Under the pieces are notes generated by a model that made no database searches, was not told the DNA's origin, and worked only from the letters and a program-made list of their open reading frames with translations. The translations under genes and the position numbers were made by a program. From JBEEFP01 sp041166085 (GTDB taxonomy: Bacteria; Actinomycetota; Acidimicrobiia; Acidimicrobiales; JAFATL01), in assembly GCA_041166085.1 (NCBI GenBank), contig JBEEFP010000067.1, forward strand, positions 124,001-188,000: a stretch of 64,000 nucleotides of DNA, in the 5' to 3' direction. Positions 50,689-59,519 of the stretch are shown here, piece by piece; the stretch's first letter is position 1, and every line of letters begins with the position of its first letter.

Positions 50689-50731
50689 CCGAATACGTGT
50701 TCGATGATAGCAGGAATCCATTGCAGCGCAA
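50689..50731 (-). promoter_or_regulatory. Promoter with SOS-like box for the HNH gene
   Basis: Reading the minus strand: TTGCGC (50731-50726), 16 bases, then TATCAT (50709-50704) preceded by TGC (extended -10), followed at once by TCGAACACGTATTCGG (50704-50689). The first half-site is perfect and the second matches 4 of 6, so LexA binding would cover the start site. Confidence 0.6.
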
Positions 50732-50798
50732 GGGATTTCGACGAGGAAATTGGGCTCTCCGCACGAACTTTCGACACGCCCCTCGACGCCAAAAATAG

Positions 50799-50816
50799 AT
50801 GTACCATCTGGTACAT
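50799..50816. promoter_or_regulatory. Perfect 18-bp operator palindrome overlapping a start codon
   Basis: ATGTACCA-TC-TGGTACAT has perfect 8-base arms. Its right arm contains the first two bases of the ATG at 50815, and TACCAT (50802-50807) inside it is a -10 candidate. The TetR protein encoded next is the obvious binder. Confidence 0.65.
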
Positions 50817-51261
50817 GATCACGGACAGCAGTGTGGAGATCGATGCGCCGGCCGCAGTCGTCTGGGAGGTATTCACCGACGCGGCGCGCTGGCCCGACTG
50901 GACCGCGTCGATGACGCGGGTGACGCCCCTCGACGGCCCCGCGATGGAGATCGGGAATCGCTTCGAGATCAAGCAGCCACGCTTCCCCGTCCTCGTGTGG
51001 ACGGTCACGGCCGTCGACCCGGGCGTGTCGTGGTCGTGGGAGCAGCGCTCCCCCGGCGGCACGACCATCGCCACCCACGCACTGACAGCGATGAGCGGTG
51101 AGCGCACGCTCGTGCGTCTGCGCATCGAGGCGCGGGGACCGATCGGCGTTCTCGTGGGTGCCATCACCCGGCGACTGACGCGTCGGTACCTCGAGCTCGA
51201 GGCCCACGGGCTGCGGGTCGCCAGCGAGCAGCGCGCGCGCCACGATGCCCCGTCCGCCTGA
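50815..51261 (+). CDS. SRPBCC family protein
   Basis: A 148-residue helix-grip protein. SSVEIDAPAAVVWEVFTDAA and RWPDWTASMTRV are the opening strand/helix; the last helix is TRRLTRRYLELEAHGL. It lies in an operon with a TetR regulator and its start is inside the operator, so it is probably the regulated effector, binding a small hydrophobic ligand. Overlaps the TetR gene by 17 bases. Confidence 0.85.
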   Translation: MITDSSVEIDAPAAVVWEVFTDAARWPDWTASMTRVTPLDGPAMEIGNRFEIKQPRFPVLVWTVTAVDPGVSWSWEQRSPGGTTIATHALTAMSGERTLVRLRIEARGPIGVLVGAITRRLTRRYLELEAHGLRVASEQRARHDAPSA

Positions 51262-51805
51262 TCACGCCCGCCGCGGAGCACTGCTCGACGCACTCATCGA
51301 CGCGTACGCCAATGGCGGCATCGGCAGTCGATCGCTACGCGACGTCGCTGCAGCCGTCGGCACCAGCCACCGCATGCTGCTCCACCACTTCACCTCGCGT
51401 GAGGAGTTGCTCGTGGAGCTCGTGGAGGAGGTCGAGCGCCGGCAGCGGGTGACGTTCAAGGAACTCCCGGCCCACCCGGCCGACGCCTTCGCAGCCATGT
51501 GGGCCGACCTGCGCCGCCCCGAGCTCCGTCCCTTCGAACGCCTCTTCTTCGAGGTCTACGCCCGCGCCGCCCAAGGCGAAGAGCCGTTCGTTCGGTTGTT
51601 GCCCGGCGCAATCGACGACTGGCTCGACGACGACGCGTACGCCGGGGTCGACCCCGCCCTGGTGCGACTCGGCCTTGCCGTCAGCCGAGGGCTCCTGCTC
51701 GACCTCGCGGCCACCGACGACGATGCTGCGGTCGACGCGGCCGCGGCACGCTTCGGCGACCTCTTGCGCGCCGTGCGGCCTGCCATCAGGACGCCGGCGT
51801 CGTAG
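51245..51805 (+). CDS. TetR-family transcriptional regulator
   Basis: A 186-residue regulator. RSLRDVAAAVGTSHRMLLHH (about 28-47) is the helix-turn-helix. It is co-transcribed with the SRPBCC gene and probably autoregulates through the palindrome at 50799-50816. Its end overlaps the converging DUF4349 gene by 20 bases. Confidence 0.92.
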   Translation: MPRPPDHARRGALLDALIDAYANGGIGSRSLRDVAAAVGTSHRMLLHHFTSREELLVELVEEVERRQRVTFKELPAHPADAFAAMWADLRRPELRPFERLFFEVYARAAQGEEPFVRLLPGAIDDWLDDDAYAGVDPALVRLGLAVSRGLLLDLAATDDDAAVDAAAARFGDLLRAVRPAIRTPAS

Positions 51806-52811
51806 CGGCGGCGGACGGACGGCGACGCCGCGACGCGACGCGCCAGACGCCCCACCCGAGCAGCGCGAGCACCGCGAGGGGCAGCAGGTACCCGACGACG
51901 ATCACGGTGCCGCCGACGACGGCGACCGCGCCATCCCACGCGCGCGACCAGCTGCGGGCCAGACCGGTGGCGGGCTCGGGCTGGGGACGGGTGAGGGCGG
52001 CGCCAGGCTCGAAGACGGTGAGGTTGATGGTCGACATCTCGGCCTGGGCGTCGATGTTGGCGCGCTCGGCCTGCAGCTGCTCGATCTGCTGACGCACGTT
52101 GAAGAGCTGACCCTGCACCTCGAGCACCTCACCGACTGACCGGGCTCGGGACAGCAGTGTGGAGAGGGCCTGCTCCTGACCCCGCAGGCTGCGGATGCGC
52201 GCGTCGTAGTCGACGATCTGGGCCGTCACGTCCTGGCCGCTCAGCTCCTGGTGCTGCACCTTGCCGAGGCCGCCGAGATCCTGGCGCGCGCTGTCGAACT
52301 GATCGGCCGGCACCCGGACCGTGATGGTGCCCTCCGATGCCTTGTCGTCGACGGTCCCCTCGCTCGACGACGCCACATAACCACCGTGGCCCGCGGCGAT
52401 GCCGGCGGCGCGGTCGAAGGCACTCTGGAACCGGCCCTTCCCGACCTGCACCCGGAGCGTGGCGGTCTTGACGACGTTGGCGCCCCCCTTGGCGCCGACG
52501 GCCAGCGACGGCGCGGTCGCGACGGCGCCGCCTGCTGCTGTGTCCGCGGCGGCGCGCTGCGGCGACGCAGCACCCGCTCCGCCGCTCGGTCCGATCCCGT
52601 TGAGGGTCGCCGTGCTCTCAGGCACCGACGCCCCGCTCACCACCTTGGGCGTCACCACGTCACGGGTGGCCGCCACCTGCGGACGCAGCCGGCCGCTTCC
52701 GTCGCCCGCCAGGGCGACGATCGATCCTGCCAGCACGAGGGCCAGCAGTGCGCCAACCACCGCGATCGCCCGCCGCTCCCGAACCACCGCAACCACTCGG
52801 TCCAACCGCAT
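51786..52811 (-). CDS. DUF4349 membrane protein
   Basis: A 341-residue protein. A first hydrophobic helix (about 18-36), an Ala/Thr-rich linker, a DUF4349 domain with RVQVGKGRFQSAFDRAAG and GYVASSSEGTVDDKASEG, a coiled coil (VEVQGQLFNVRQQIEQLQAE-like region at about 230-255), and a C-terminal transmembrane helix (VVGYLLPLAVLALLGWGVW). It is exported and anchored. Family function unknown, possibly envelope-related. Confidence 0.87.
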   Translation of the reverse strand: MRLDRVVAVVRERRAIAVVGALLALVLAGSIVALAGDGSGRLRPQVAATRDVVTPKVVSGASVPESTATLNGIGPSGGAGAASPQRAAADTAAGGAVATAPSLAVGAKGGANVVKTATLRVQVGKGRFQSAFDRAAGIAAGHGGYVASSSEGTVDDKASEGTITVRVPADQFDSARQDLGGLGKVQHQELSGQDVTAQIVDYDARIRSLRGQEQALSTLLSRARSVGEVLEVQGQLFNVRQQIEQLQAERANIDAQAEMSTINLTVFEPGAALTRPQPEPATGLARSWSRAWDGAVAVVGGTVIVVGYLLPLAVLALLGWGVWRVASRRRRPSAAATTPAS

Positions 52812-52888
52812 CGGCTTCCTCCCTCTCGTCGCCCGCTTGGACGGCGGGCGGCCCCGGTGAGTTCCCGCTGCCGAGTAGAAACCCGAAC

Positions 52889-54256
52889 GTGACCCGTCGG
52901 CCCAACATCCTCGTGATCCTCGCGGACGACATGGGCTACGGGGACTTCTCGTGCTTCAACGACGGCGCGTCCGCCACGCCAGTGCTCGACGACCTCGTCG
53001 ACGGGGGCACGTGCCTCAGCCAGCACTACTCGGCCTCGCCCGTCTGTGCGCCCGCTCGCGCCAGCCTGCTCACCGGCCGGTACCCGCACCGCACCGGCGC
53101 CGTCGACACGCTGGAGGCGCGGGGCCTCGACCGCATCAGGCTGGGCGATCGGACGATCGCCGACCTGCTGTCGGGGGCGGGTTACGCCACCGGGCTCGTC
53201 GGCAAGTGGCACAACGGCGCCCTGGACGACCGCTACCACCCCAACCGGCGCGGGTTCGACGAGTTCGCCGGCTTCCGCGGCGGCTGGTCGGACTACTGGC
53301 ACTGGTTCATGGACCGCAACGGCGCCGTGCAGCCGGGCGACGGCCGCTATCTCACCGACGTGCTCACCGAAGAAGCAGTGGCCTTCGTGCGCCGGCACCA
53401 GCACGAGCCGTTCTTCCTGCACGTCGCCTACAGCGCGCCCCACTTTCCGCTGCAGGCGCCCGACGACGACGTGGCGCCCTTCCGCGACCGCGGACACACC
53501 AGTGCGGTGAGCCGCCTCTACGGGATGCTGCGCACGATGGACCGCGGCGTCGGCGCGATCCTCGACGAGCTCGACGGCCTCGGGCTGGCCGAGGACACGC
53601 TCGTGCTGTTCTCGAGCGACAACGGACCACAGTTCAGCGGCGACGGGGACGATTCGACCGAGCGCTTCAACTGCGGGTTCCGCGGCGCCAAGCTGCTCGT
53701 CTACGAGGGCGGCATCCGACTCCCGGCCGTCCTGCGCTGGCCCGCCGGTCTGCCGGCGGGCGCTCACACCGTCGACGCCCTCGTGCACTTCACCGACTGG
53801 CTGCCGACATTGCTCGCAGCTGCCGACGTGCGGGTACCCGACGACCTGGCCCTTGACGGCGTCGATGTCCTGCCGCTCCTGCGACAGCAGGTCGGTGATG
53901 TGCCCACCACCCGGTTCTGGCAATGGAACCGCTACCAGCCGGTCGGCACGTGCAACGCCGCCATGCGCGACCGGAACTGGAAGCTCGTGCGCCCCGCCAT
54001 CGCCGAGGCCATGGAGGTCTCGCCTGCGGACCTGGCCATGGACGTCGCGCTCAAGTACAACCCGACCGCAATCGAGTCCATCGTCACCGACCCCTTCCCG
54101 GAGCGAACCGTGCCCCCTCCCCCGCCCGCCCAGCTCTTCGACGTCGCTGCCGACCCCATGGAGGAGCACGATCTGGCCGCGGCCCAACCTGCACGCGTGG
54201 CGCGCATGGAGGCCGAGCTCGGCGCGTGGTTCGCGGACGTCACCGCCGATGGATGA
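52889..54256 (+). CDS. Sulfatase (formylglycine type)
   Basis: A 455-residue sulfatase. The metal Asp pair is in VILADDMGYGDFS, and the modified residue is Cys53 in SPVCAPARASLLTGRYPHRT, the C-x-P-x-R motif. GKWHNGALDD and SSDNGPQFSG give later active-site loops. It hydrolyses a sulfate ester, probably of a sugar or steroid. Cys53 would need a formylglycine-generating enzyme, which is not in the window. The GTG start is divergent from DUF4349. Confidence 0.92.
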   Translation: MTRRPNILVILADDMGYGDFSCFNDGASATPVLDDLVDGGTCLSQHYSASPVCAPARASLLTGRYPHRTGAVDTLEARGLDRIRLGDRTIADLLSGAGYATGLVGKWHNGALDDRYHPNRRGFDEFAGFRGGWSDYWHWFMDRNGAVQPGDGRYLTDVLTEEAVAFVRRHQHEPFFLHVAYSAPHFPLQAPDDDVAPFRDRGHTSAVSRLYGMLRTMDRGVGAILDELDGLGLAEDTLVLFSSDNGPQFSGDGDDSTERFNCGFRGAKLLVYEGGIRLPAVLRWPAGLPAGAHTVDALVHFTDWLPTLLAAADVRVPDDLALDGVDVLPLLRQQVGDVPTTRFWQWNRYQPVGTCNAAMRDRNWKLVRPAIAEAMEVSPADLAMDVALKYNPTAIESIVTDPFPERTVPPPPPAQLFDVAADPMEEHDLAAAQPARVARMEAELGAWFADVTADG

Positions 54257-54992
54257 CCGACGGGCGGTGCTGCAAGCCTCGGTGGGACGGCTCCGCGAAC
54301 TGGTGGAGTCCCTCAGCCCCGACGACCTGCGCCGGCAGGCCTATCCGGTGGAGTGGACCGTGGCCGATGTCCTCGGCCACCTCGGTTCGGCAGCGGTGAT
54401 CTCCGGTCTTCGCCTGGACGCGTCGAGCGGAGGCGACGTCGACCCGCAGCCCGTTTGGGACGAGTGGAACGCCAAGGACCCCGACGCCAAGGCGGCCGAC
54501 GCGTTGATCGCCGACCAGAGGCTCATGGAGCGGATCTTGGCGATGACGGACGAGGAGCGCGGGGCGCTCGCGCTGCCGCTCGGACCCATGACCATGGACG
54601 ACGCCATGTTCGTGGGACTGCGCGTGAACGAGCACGCGTTGCACAGCTGGGACGTGGCCGTGACCTTCGACCCGGGCGCGACGCTCGCGCCCGACGAGGC
54701 CGGAGCGGCGCTGGAGTTCGTGCCGATGATCGTCGGGTTCGCGGGCAAGCCGACCGGCACGACCCGCGATGTCCGCGTGCACACCACCGGGCCCGAGCGC
54801 GACTTCGTGCTGCGCCTGTCGTCCGACAGCGTGTCGCTCGCGTCAGCCGAGGGCGGAACGCCGGACCTCGAGCTGCCCGCCGACGCGTTCGTCCGCCTCG
54901 TCTACGGGCGCCTCGACCCCGACCACACGCCCGCGTTCCCGCACGACCCCGGTGTCCTCGACGAGCTCCGGCGGGTCTTCACCGGCGTCTGA
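54249..54992 (+). CDS. Maleylpyruvate isomerase-like (mycothiol-dependent DinB) protein
   Basis: A 247-residue DinB-fold protein. VEWTVADVLGHLGSAAVISG (about 34-53) and RVNEHALHSWDVAV (about 124-137) supply the His residues of the DinB metal site. Members of the TIGR03083 family act in actinomycetes as mycothiol-dependent enzymes. It overlaps the sulfatase stop by eight bases. Substrate unknown. Confidence 0.88.
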   Translation: MDDRRAVLQASVGRLRELVESLSPDDLRRQAYPVEWTVADVLGHLGSAAVISGLRLDASSGGDVDPQPVWDEWNAKDPDAKAADALIADQRLMERILAMTDEERGALALPLGPMTMDDAMFVGLRVNEHALHSWDVAVTFDPGATLAPDEAGAALEFVPMIVGFAGKPTGTTRDVRVHTTGPERDFVLRLSSDSVSLASAEGGTPDLELPADAFVRLVYGRLDPDHTPAFPHDPGVLDELRRVFTGV

Positions 54993-55006
54993 CCCACCCA
55001 CCCGAT

Positions 55007-55053
55007 TGCGGGCGCGATACGGCATGCACCCCGCATGCGCTATCGCGCCAGCA
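55007..55053. terminator. Two-part hairpin between convergent genes
   Basis: GGCGCGATA (55011-55019) pairs with TATCGCGCC (55041-55049); TGC/GCA extend it outward past one mismatch; inside, GCATGC pairs with GCATGC around ACCCC. No T-tract. It separates the DinB gene from the LLM gene. Confidence 0.65.
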
Positions 55054-55075
55054 GGGACTCGAGTTGAGGGCCGGG

Positions 55076-56029
55076 CTACCGCGGCGCCAGGTCGCGCACG
55101 GCCTGTCGGACGTCGACGCCGAACGGCATGATCGCCAGCGAAGTCGTGGTCACGCCGTTGTCGATGTAGCCCTGGATCTGCTCGCGACACGCCTCGGGCG
55201 ACCCGTGGATGATGAGCTGGTCGACGACGTGGTCAGGGATGGCCGCCGTCGCCGCTTTGCGGTCGCCCGCCTTCCACGCATCCCACATGCCCCTGAGGTC
55301 GTCGCCGCGCCCCAGCCACTCGTGGAACGCCGCGTACACCGGCACGTTGAGGTAGGCGGCGATGGCGAAGCGACCGTAGTTGCGGACCGTCTCGGCGTCG
55401 GTGGTCGGCGCCACGAAGATGCGAGCGACGATCTCCTTGCCTTCGCCGACGATGGGCGCGACCTGCTTGACGTCGGCGGCGGACAGCCAGTTGATGATGG
55501 CGCCGTCACCCTCAGTGCCCGCGAGCTTGAGCATGCCCGGCCGCAGCGCGGCCACCAGGATCGGCGGCACCGACGTGGGCGTGCGGCCCAAGCGGAAGCC
55601 ACGCACCTTGAACGTGTCGTACTCCCGGTCGACCTTCTCACCCGTCAGTGCCGTCTTGAGGAAGCGCACCATGTCGCGCGTCTTCTTGTAGGGCTCGTCG
55701 AAGGGCACGTCGTTCCAACGCTCGACGATGACGTCCGAGGACGTGCCGATGCCGAACGCGAAGCGGCCGGGCGCCGCCTCTTCCATCGTCGCCACGCTCA
55801 TGGCCATGAGCCCGGGCCCGCGCGTGTAGGCGGGGACGATGGCGCACCCCACCCGCAAGCTGGGCACCCACGCCGCGGCCAGCGCCATCGGGATGAATGC
55901 GTCGGCGCCGTTGGCCTCACTCGACCACACGTCGGTGTACCCGAGGTCGGCCAGCTCCTGGAACAGCTCGCGGTGCTCCGACAGCGGAATGCCGTCGAAC
56001 GGGATGGTCATGCCGTGGCGCGTCTGCAT
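55076..56029 (-). CDS. LLM-class F420-dependent oxidoreductase
   Basis: A 317-residue luciferase-like monooxygenase-fold protein. It opens with MTIPFDGIPLSEHRELFQEL and has FAFGIGTSSDVIVERWN and VPPILVAALRPGMLKLAG, typical of the coenzyme-F420 actinobacterial subgroup. Such enzymes reduce or oxidise organic compounds. It is one base away from the downstream-named thioesterase gene, with which it forms a pair (thioesterase first). Confidence 0.9.
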   Translation of the reverse strand: MQTRHGMTIPFDGIPLSEHRELFQELADLGYTDVWSSEANGADAFIPMALAAAWVPSLRVGCAIVPAYTRGPGLMAMSVATMEEAAPGRFAFGIGTSSDVIVERWNDVPFDEPYKKTRDMVRFLKTALTGEKVDREYDTFKVRGFRLGRTPTSVPPILVAALRPGMLKLAGTEGDGAIINWLSAADVKQVAPIVGEGKEIVARIFVAPTTDAETVRNYGRFAIAAYLNVPVYAAFHEWLGRGDDLRGMWDAWKAGDRKAATAAIPDHVVDQLIIHGSPEACREQIQGYIDNGVTTTSLAIMPFGVDVRQAVRDLAPR

Positions 56030-56833
56030 CTAACGATCCTTCCAGTAACGGACGATGGCGGACTGGCTGGCGGTGCCGAGCAGCGTGCCGTCGGTCGCCC
56101 ACAGGTGCACGAGGCCGTGGCCGAAGCCGTGGTCGACGGCGTGGATGCGGATGTCGAGCAGCACCCAATCGGTGGGGACGACGCGCGCCACCCGCAGGGT
56201 GTTGTCGAGGCTGTTCCCACCGGCGGGCAGTCCGAGGGCCTGACCGATGCCCGAGGGCACGAAGTCGCCGAGCACCGCGAGCGTGGTGCTGCCGACCTCC
56301 ACCTCGGGGATGCGCGCCCACATCGCCGTGCGGCCGTCGCCCGCGGTGCCGTCGAGCTGGTCGGGCGGCCGGCCCTTGGCCATGCGCGCCTCGATGCGCG
56401 TCGCCAGCGAGTCCTCCGGCTGCTCGCGGAAGTGCACGCGCGGCGGACTGTCCTCGGGTCCAGGGACGTCGGGCATGTCCGCCCACTGGCCCTGCAGCTC
56501 GAGCTGGGGACGGCGACCGAGCGCTGCGTTGACGGTGAGGATCTCCTGCCCCTCGGCTCGGGCGACGGCGCGGGCCTGGGTGATCTGGTGCCCGGTGACG
56601 GCGAGGGTGACCTCGATGTCGAGCACCGCCGGCGGGCGCGCGTAGGACAGGTACTGCGCGGTCGCCCACACCACGGGCCGGCCCGACGCCGACTCCATGG
56701 CCTCGATGCCGGCCGCCAGACCCGCGCCACCGAAGAGGGCGCCCATGCCCGACGAGACGGCCGGTGTGACGGGCATGCGATAGCGGAGGGGGTTGTCGGT
56801 CTCTTCCAGGCCGAGCCACGTTCGTGCGTCCAT
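56030..56833 (-). CDS. Acyl-CoA thioesterase (double hotdog, TesB-like)
   Basis: A 267-residue double-hotdog protein. GMGALFGGAGLAAGIEAMES in the first half and WVLLDIRIHAVDHGFGHGLV in the second mirror each other. The TesB-type active site with an Asp/Gln/Thr set is likely but not certain here. It hydrolyses acyl-CoA to free acid. It ends directly before the F420 oxidoreductase start. Confidence 0.87.
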   Translation of the reverse strand: MDARTWLGLEETDNPLRYRMPVTPAVSSGMGALFGGAGLAAGIEAMESASGRPVVWATAQYLSYARPPAVLDIEVTLAVTGHQITQARAVARAEGQEILTVNAALGRRPQLELQGQWADMPDVPGPEDSPPRVHFREQPEDSLATRIEARMAKGRPPDQLDGTAGDGRTAMWARIPEVEVGSTTLAVLGDFVPSGIGQALGLPAGGNSLDNTLRVARVVPTDWVLLDIRIHAVDHGFGHGLVHLWATDGTLLGTASQSAIVRYWKDR

Positions 56834-56859
56834 GTCCCGGCGAATCTACGGTCACGCCC

Positions 56860-58248
56860 ATGACCGACGCACCCTGGTTGCAGGACGCTTGTTCGCTCGT
56901 CGACGCCTTTCGGGCCAAGGAGCTGTCGCCGATCGAGGCGTTGGACGCGTGCCTGGCCGCCATCGCCACGTCCGACCTCAACGCCTTCTCCCACCTCGAT
57001 GCCGACGCCGCGCGCGCGGCGGCGGCCGGCGCCGACGTGTCACTGCCCTTCGGCGGCGTACCTGTGGCGGTGAAGGAGCTCGACCACGTCAAGGGGTGGC
57101 CGAACACCGAGGCGTCCCTCGTGTTCAAGGACCGCATCGCCGAGTTCGACTCGACTCACGTGACCAGATTGCGGGCCGCGGGGTGCGCGCTGATCGGACT
57201 GGCAACTGCGAGCGAGTTCGGCGGCGTCAACCTCACCTTCACCAAGCTCAACGGGTCCACCCGCAACCCGTGGAACCACGAACGCACGCCCGGCGGCTCC
57301 TCGGGCGGATCGGCCGCCGCCGTCGCGGGCGGACTCGTGCCCATCGCCACCGGTGGCGACGGGGGCGGGTCGATCCGCATCCCTGCGGGTTTCACCGGCC
57401 TGTTCGGGCTCAAGCACACCTACGGCCGCATCCCCAAGGGGCCGCAGGCCGAGATCGGCTCGCTCACCGCGGTGCAGGGCTGCATGGCGCGCTCAGTGCG
57501 CGACGCGGCGCGCTGGCTCGACGTCACCAACGGGTTCGACCAGCGCGATCCGTACTCGCTGCCGCACGTGGGAGGTTGGGAGGCCGGCCTCGGCACCCAG
57601 GACCTCCGGGGCCGCAAGGCCGTCATCGACCTGAGCTTCGGCGGCGCAGTGGTGCACCCAGACGTGCAGGCCGTCGTCATGGAAGCGGCCGAGGCGCTCG
57701 TCGAGGACGCCGGCCTCGAGCTCGTGGACGTTCCGATCAAGCTCCCCGAGTCGAGCGTGGAGTGGGCGCTCGCCGGCCTGGTCAGCCTGCGCGGCGACCT
57801 GGGCGACCGCTATCCGGCGTGCGCAGGCGACCTGACCCCGCAGATCGCCTTCGGGCTCCAGCTCGCGACCGAGCTGTTCAACCTCGAGCAGGCCGCCAAC
57901 GGCCACGTGTGGCGTCAGGTCATGAACGAGGCCATGGCCGACGTGTTCGACCAGGTCGACTTCGTGCTGACGTCCACCAATCCCGACGTGGCCTTCGGAC
58001 ACAAGGGCCCGCTGCCGTCCAAGGTGGCTGACGTGGAGGCGGGCATGGGCAACAACGGCGCCCTCACCATCCCCGCCAACATCTTCGGCAGCCCCGCCGT
58101 TTCCATCCCGGCAGGGACGGTGGACGGGCTGCCCGTCGGGCTCCAGGTGATGGCGCCCCACCACCGGGAGGCCCTCCTGCTCGATCTCGCCCTGCTGGCC
58201 GAGCGCGAACGGCCGTGGCCCCTGGTCGCACCAGGGTCGCCGAGTTGA
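56860..58248 (+). CDS. Amidase-signature family hydrolase
   Basis: A 462-residue amidase. The triad is visible: Lys72 in PVAVKELDHVKG, a cis-Ser in TPGGSSGGSAAAVAGG (Ser148) and nucleophile Ser171 in TGGDGGGSIRIPAG. Amides or aryl-amides are the usual substrates. TACGGT at 56847-56852 precedes the ATG by seven bases. It overlaps the MBL gene by four bases. Confidence 0.93.
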   Translation: MTDAPWLQDACSLVDAFRAKELSPIEALDACLAAIATSDLNAFSHLDADAARAAAAGADVSLPFGGVPVAVKELDHVKGWPNTEASLVFKDRIAEFDSTHVTRLRAAGCALIGLATASEFGGVNLTFTKLNGSTRNPWNHERTPGGSSGGSAAAVAGGLVPIATGGDGGGSIRIPAGFTGLFGLKHTYGRIPKGPQAEIGSLTAVQGCMARSVRDAARWLDVTNGFDQRDPYSLPHVGGWEAGLGTQDLRGRKAVIDLSFGGAVVHPDVQAVVMEAAEALVEDAGLELVDVPIKLPESSVEWALAGLVSLRGDLGDRYPACAGDLTPQIAFGLQLATELFNLEQAANGHVWRQVMNEAMADVFDQVDFVLTSTNPDVAFGHKGPLPSKVADVEAGMGNNGALTIPANIFGSPAVSIPAGTVDGLPVGLQVMAPHHREALLLDLALLAERERPWPLVAPGSPS

Positions 58249-58964
58249 CCGCCCTCACCTTTCTCGGCACCGGCAACTACTTCGCGTCGAAGCGCTACTG
58301 GAACAGCTTCGTCGTCGACGGCAGCGTTCTCGTCGAGCCCTCGCCGACGGTCTTGCCGCACCTGCGCCGTGCCGGCATCCCGGCCGCCGGGCTCGACACC
58401 ATCGTCATCTCGCATTTCCACGCCGACCACACCTTCGGCTGGCCGTTCCTGCTGCTCGAGCTCCTGCGCGAGCACGACGGGCGCCCGCTGTTCGTCGTCG
58501 GCCCGCCGGAAGTCCGGAGCTTCCTGACGGAGATGACCATGCTCGCCGGGGTGCCCGATGTGCACGAGGCCGCTCACGCCCAGCTCGACCTGCGCTACGT
58601 GGAGGTCGACGGATCGTGGCAGGACGCCGGCCCGCTGCGCTTTCGAGCCGTCGAAGTCGAGCACGTGCCGCACCTCAGGTGCTTCGGCTACCTCTTCGAC
58701 CGCGGCGAGCCGACGATCGGCTACTCGGGCGACACTCGGCAGTGCCCGGGCCTCGACGAGATCGCCGCCGGCGCCGACGCCGTCGTCCTCGAGTGCAACG
58801 GCGTCCACCCGTGGCCCACCCACATGGACGTCGAGTCGGTCAGGACCCTGCGGGCACGGTTCCCGGGGGTGCGGTTCCTGCTCAGCCACCTCGGTGACGA
58901 CGTCGACGCCTGCGCCATGGAGGGATTCACGGTGCCAGACGACTTCGAGACCGTCCACGTCTGA
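58245..58964 (+). CDS. Metallo-beta-lactamase-fold hydrolase (RNase Z-like)
   Basis: A 239-residue MBL-fold enzyme. The metal site is SHFHADHTFGWPFL, then YSGDTRQCPGL and a closing HPWPTHMDV and SHLGDDV. The fold is close to ribonuclease Z-type and ring-hydrolysing enzymes. A TTG at 58245 fits the TTGA overlap with the amidase stop; a GTG nine bases earlier is the alternative. Coupling to the amidase suggests a shared ring- or amide-opening pathway. Confidence 0.85.
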   Translation: MTALTFLGTGNYFASKRYWNSFVVDGSVLVEPSPTVLPHLRRAGIPAAGLDTIVISHFHADHTFGWPFLLLELLREHDGRPLFVVGPPEVRSFLTEMTMLAGVPDVHEAAHAQLDLRYVEVDGSWQDAGPLRFRAVEVEHVPHLRCFGYLFDRGEPTIGYSGDTRQCPGLDEIAAGADAVVLECNGVHPWPTHMDVESVRTLRARFPGVRFLLSHLGDDVDACAMEGFTVPDDFETVHV

Positions 58965-58965
58965 G

Positions 58966-58977
58966 CCCACATGTGGG
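58966..58977. repeat. 12-bp palindrome just after the MBL gene
   Basis: CCCACATGTGGG begins two bases after the stop codon. Nearby ATGTGGGGCC (58971) and ATATGGGGCC (59011) are a partial direct repeat. Possibly a regulator site for the following small gene. Confidence 0.35.
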
Positions 58978-59089
58978 GCCCTCCCGCGGAACGGATGTCT
59001 CAGGAGCGGCATATGGGGCCTGACCTGGGGTTTCTCCACGGGCAGGTCGGGAAGAAAACCTGTCACACCCCCTGTTCATACTTGGTGAC

Positions 59090-59227
59090 ATGGAACGGCA
59101 GCTGACCCTCATCGAGATCCCCAAGAAGGCCTGGAAGCTCGACGAGCGCACGCGCGAGGCGGGCAAGAAGGGCATCGCCGAGGCCCGCAAGGCCCTGGCC
59201 GACGCAACCCGCAAGCACGCGGCGTAG
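59090..59227 (+). CDS. 45-residue basic protein
   Basis: A very short gene starting ATG at 59090. The translation MERQLTLIEIPKKAWKLDE, then RTREAGKKGIAEARKALADA, is Lys/Arg/Ala rich and helical. Similar short QLTL-x-E...LDExTRExGxxG proteins occur in many actinomycetes as uncharacterised genes, from memory. It lies 125 bases after the MBL gene. A regulatory or nucleic-acid role is only a guess. Confidence 0.65.
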   Translation: MERQLTLIEIPKKAWKLDERTREAGKKGIAEARKALADATRKHAA

Positions 59228-59239
59228 CGTCTGCGAGCC

Positions 59240-59509
59240 ATGGGGCTCGTTGCGTGGATCGTCGTGGGGTTGGTGGCGGGGTGGCTCGCGGGCATGGTCA
59301 CCGGCCGCCGTTCCCAAGGCTGCATCACCAAGATCGCCGTCGGCGTCATCGGGGCCCTGATCGGCGGCGCCCTCGACAACGCGGCGGGCGGCGACGGCAT
59401 CGGCAAGTTCGGACTGCGGTCGATCCTCGTCGCCGCCGTCGGCGCCACCATCTTCCTCTTCGTGCTCGAGGCCATCGAGGGCAGGCGAGGTTCCCGGCGC
59501 CTCCGTTAG
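59240..59509 (+). CDS. GlsB/YeaQ/YmgE family small membrane protein
   Basis: An 89-residue membrane protein with three hydrophobic helices. VAWIVVGLVAGWLAGMVTG, then KIAVGVIGALIGGAL, and the last helix VAAVGATIFLFVLEAI are the family pattern (transglycosylase-associated protein). Often stress-induced, function unclear. It starts 12 bases after the small basic protein. Confidence 0.9.
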   Translation: MGLVAWIVVGLVAGWLAGMVTGRRSQGCITKIAVGVIGALIGGALDNAAGGDGIGKFGLRSILVAAVGATIFLFVLEAIEGRRGSRRLR

Positions 59510-59519
59510 CCTCGCAGGC

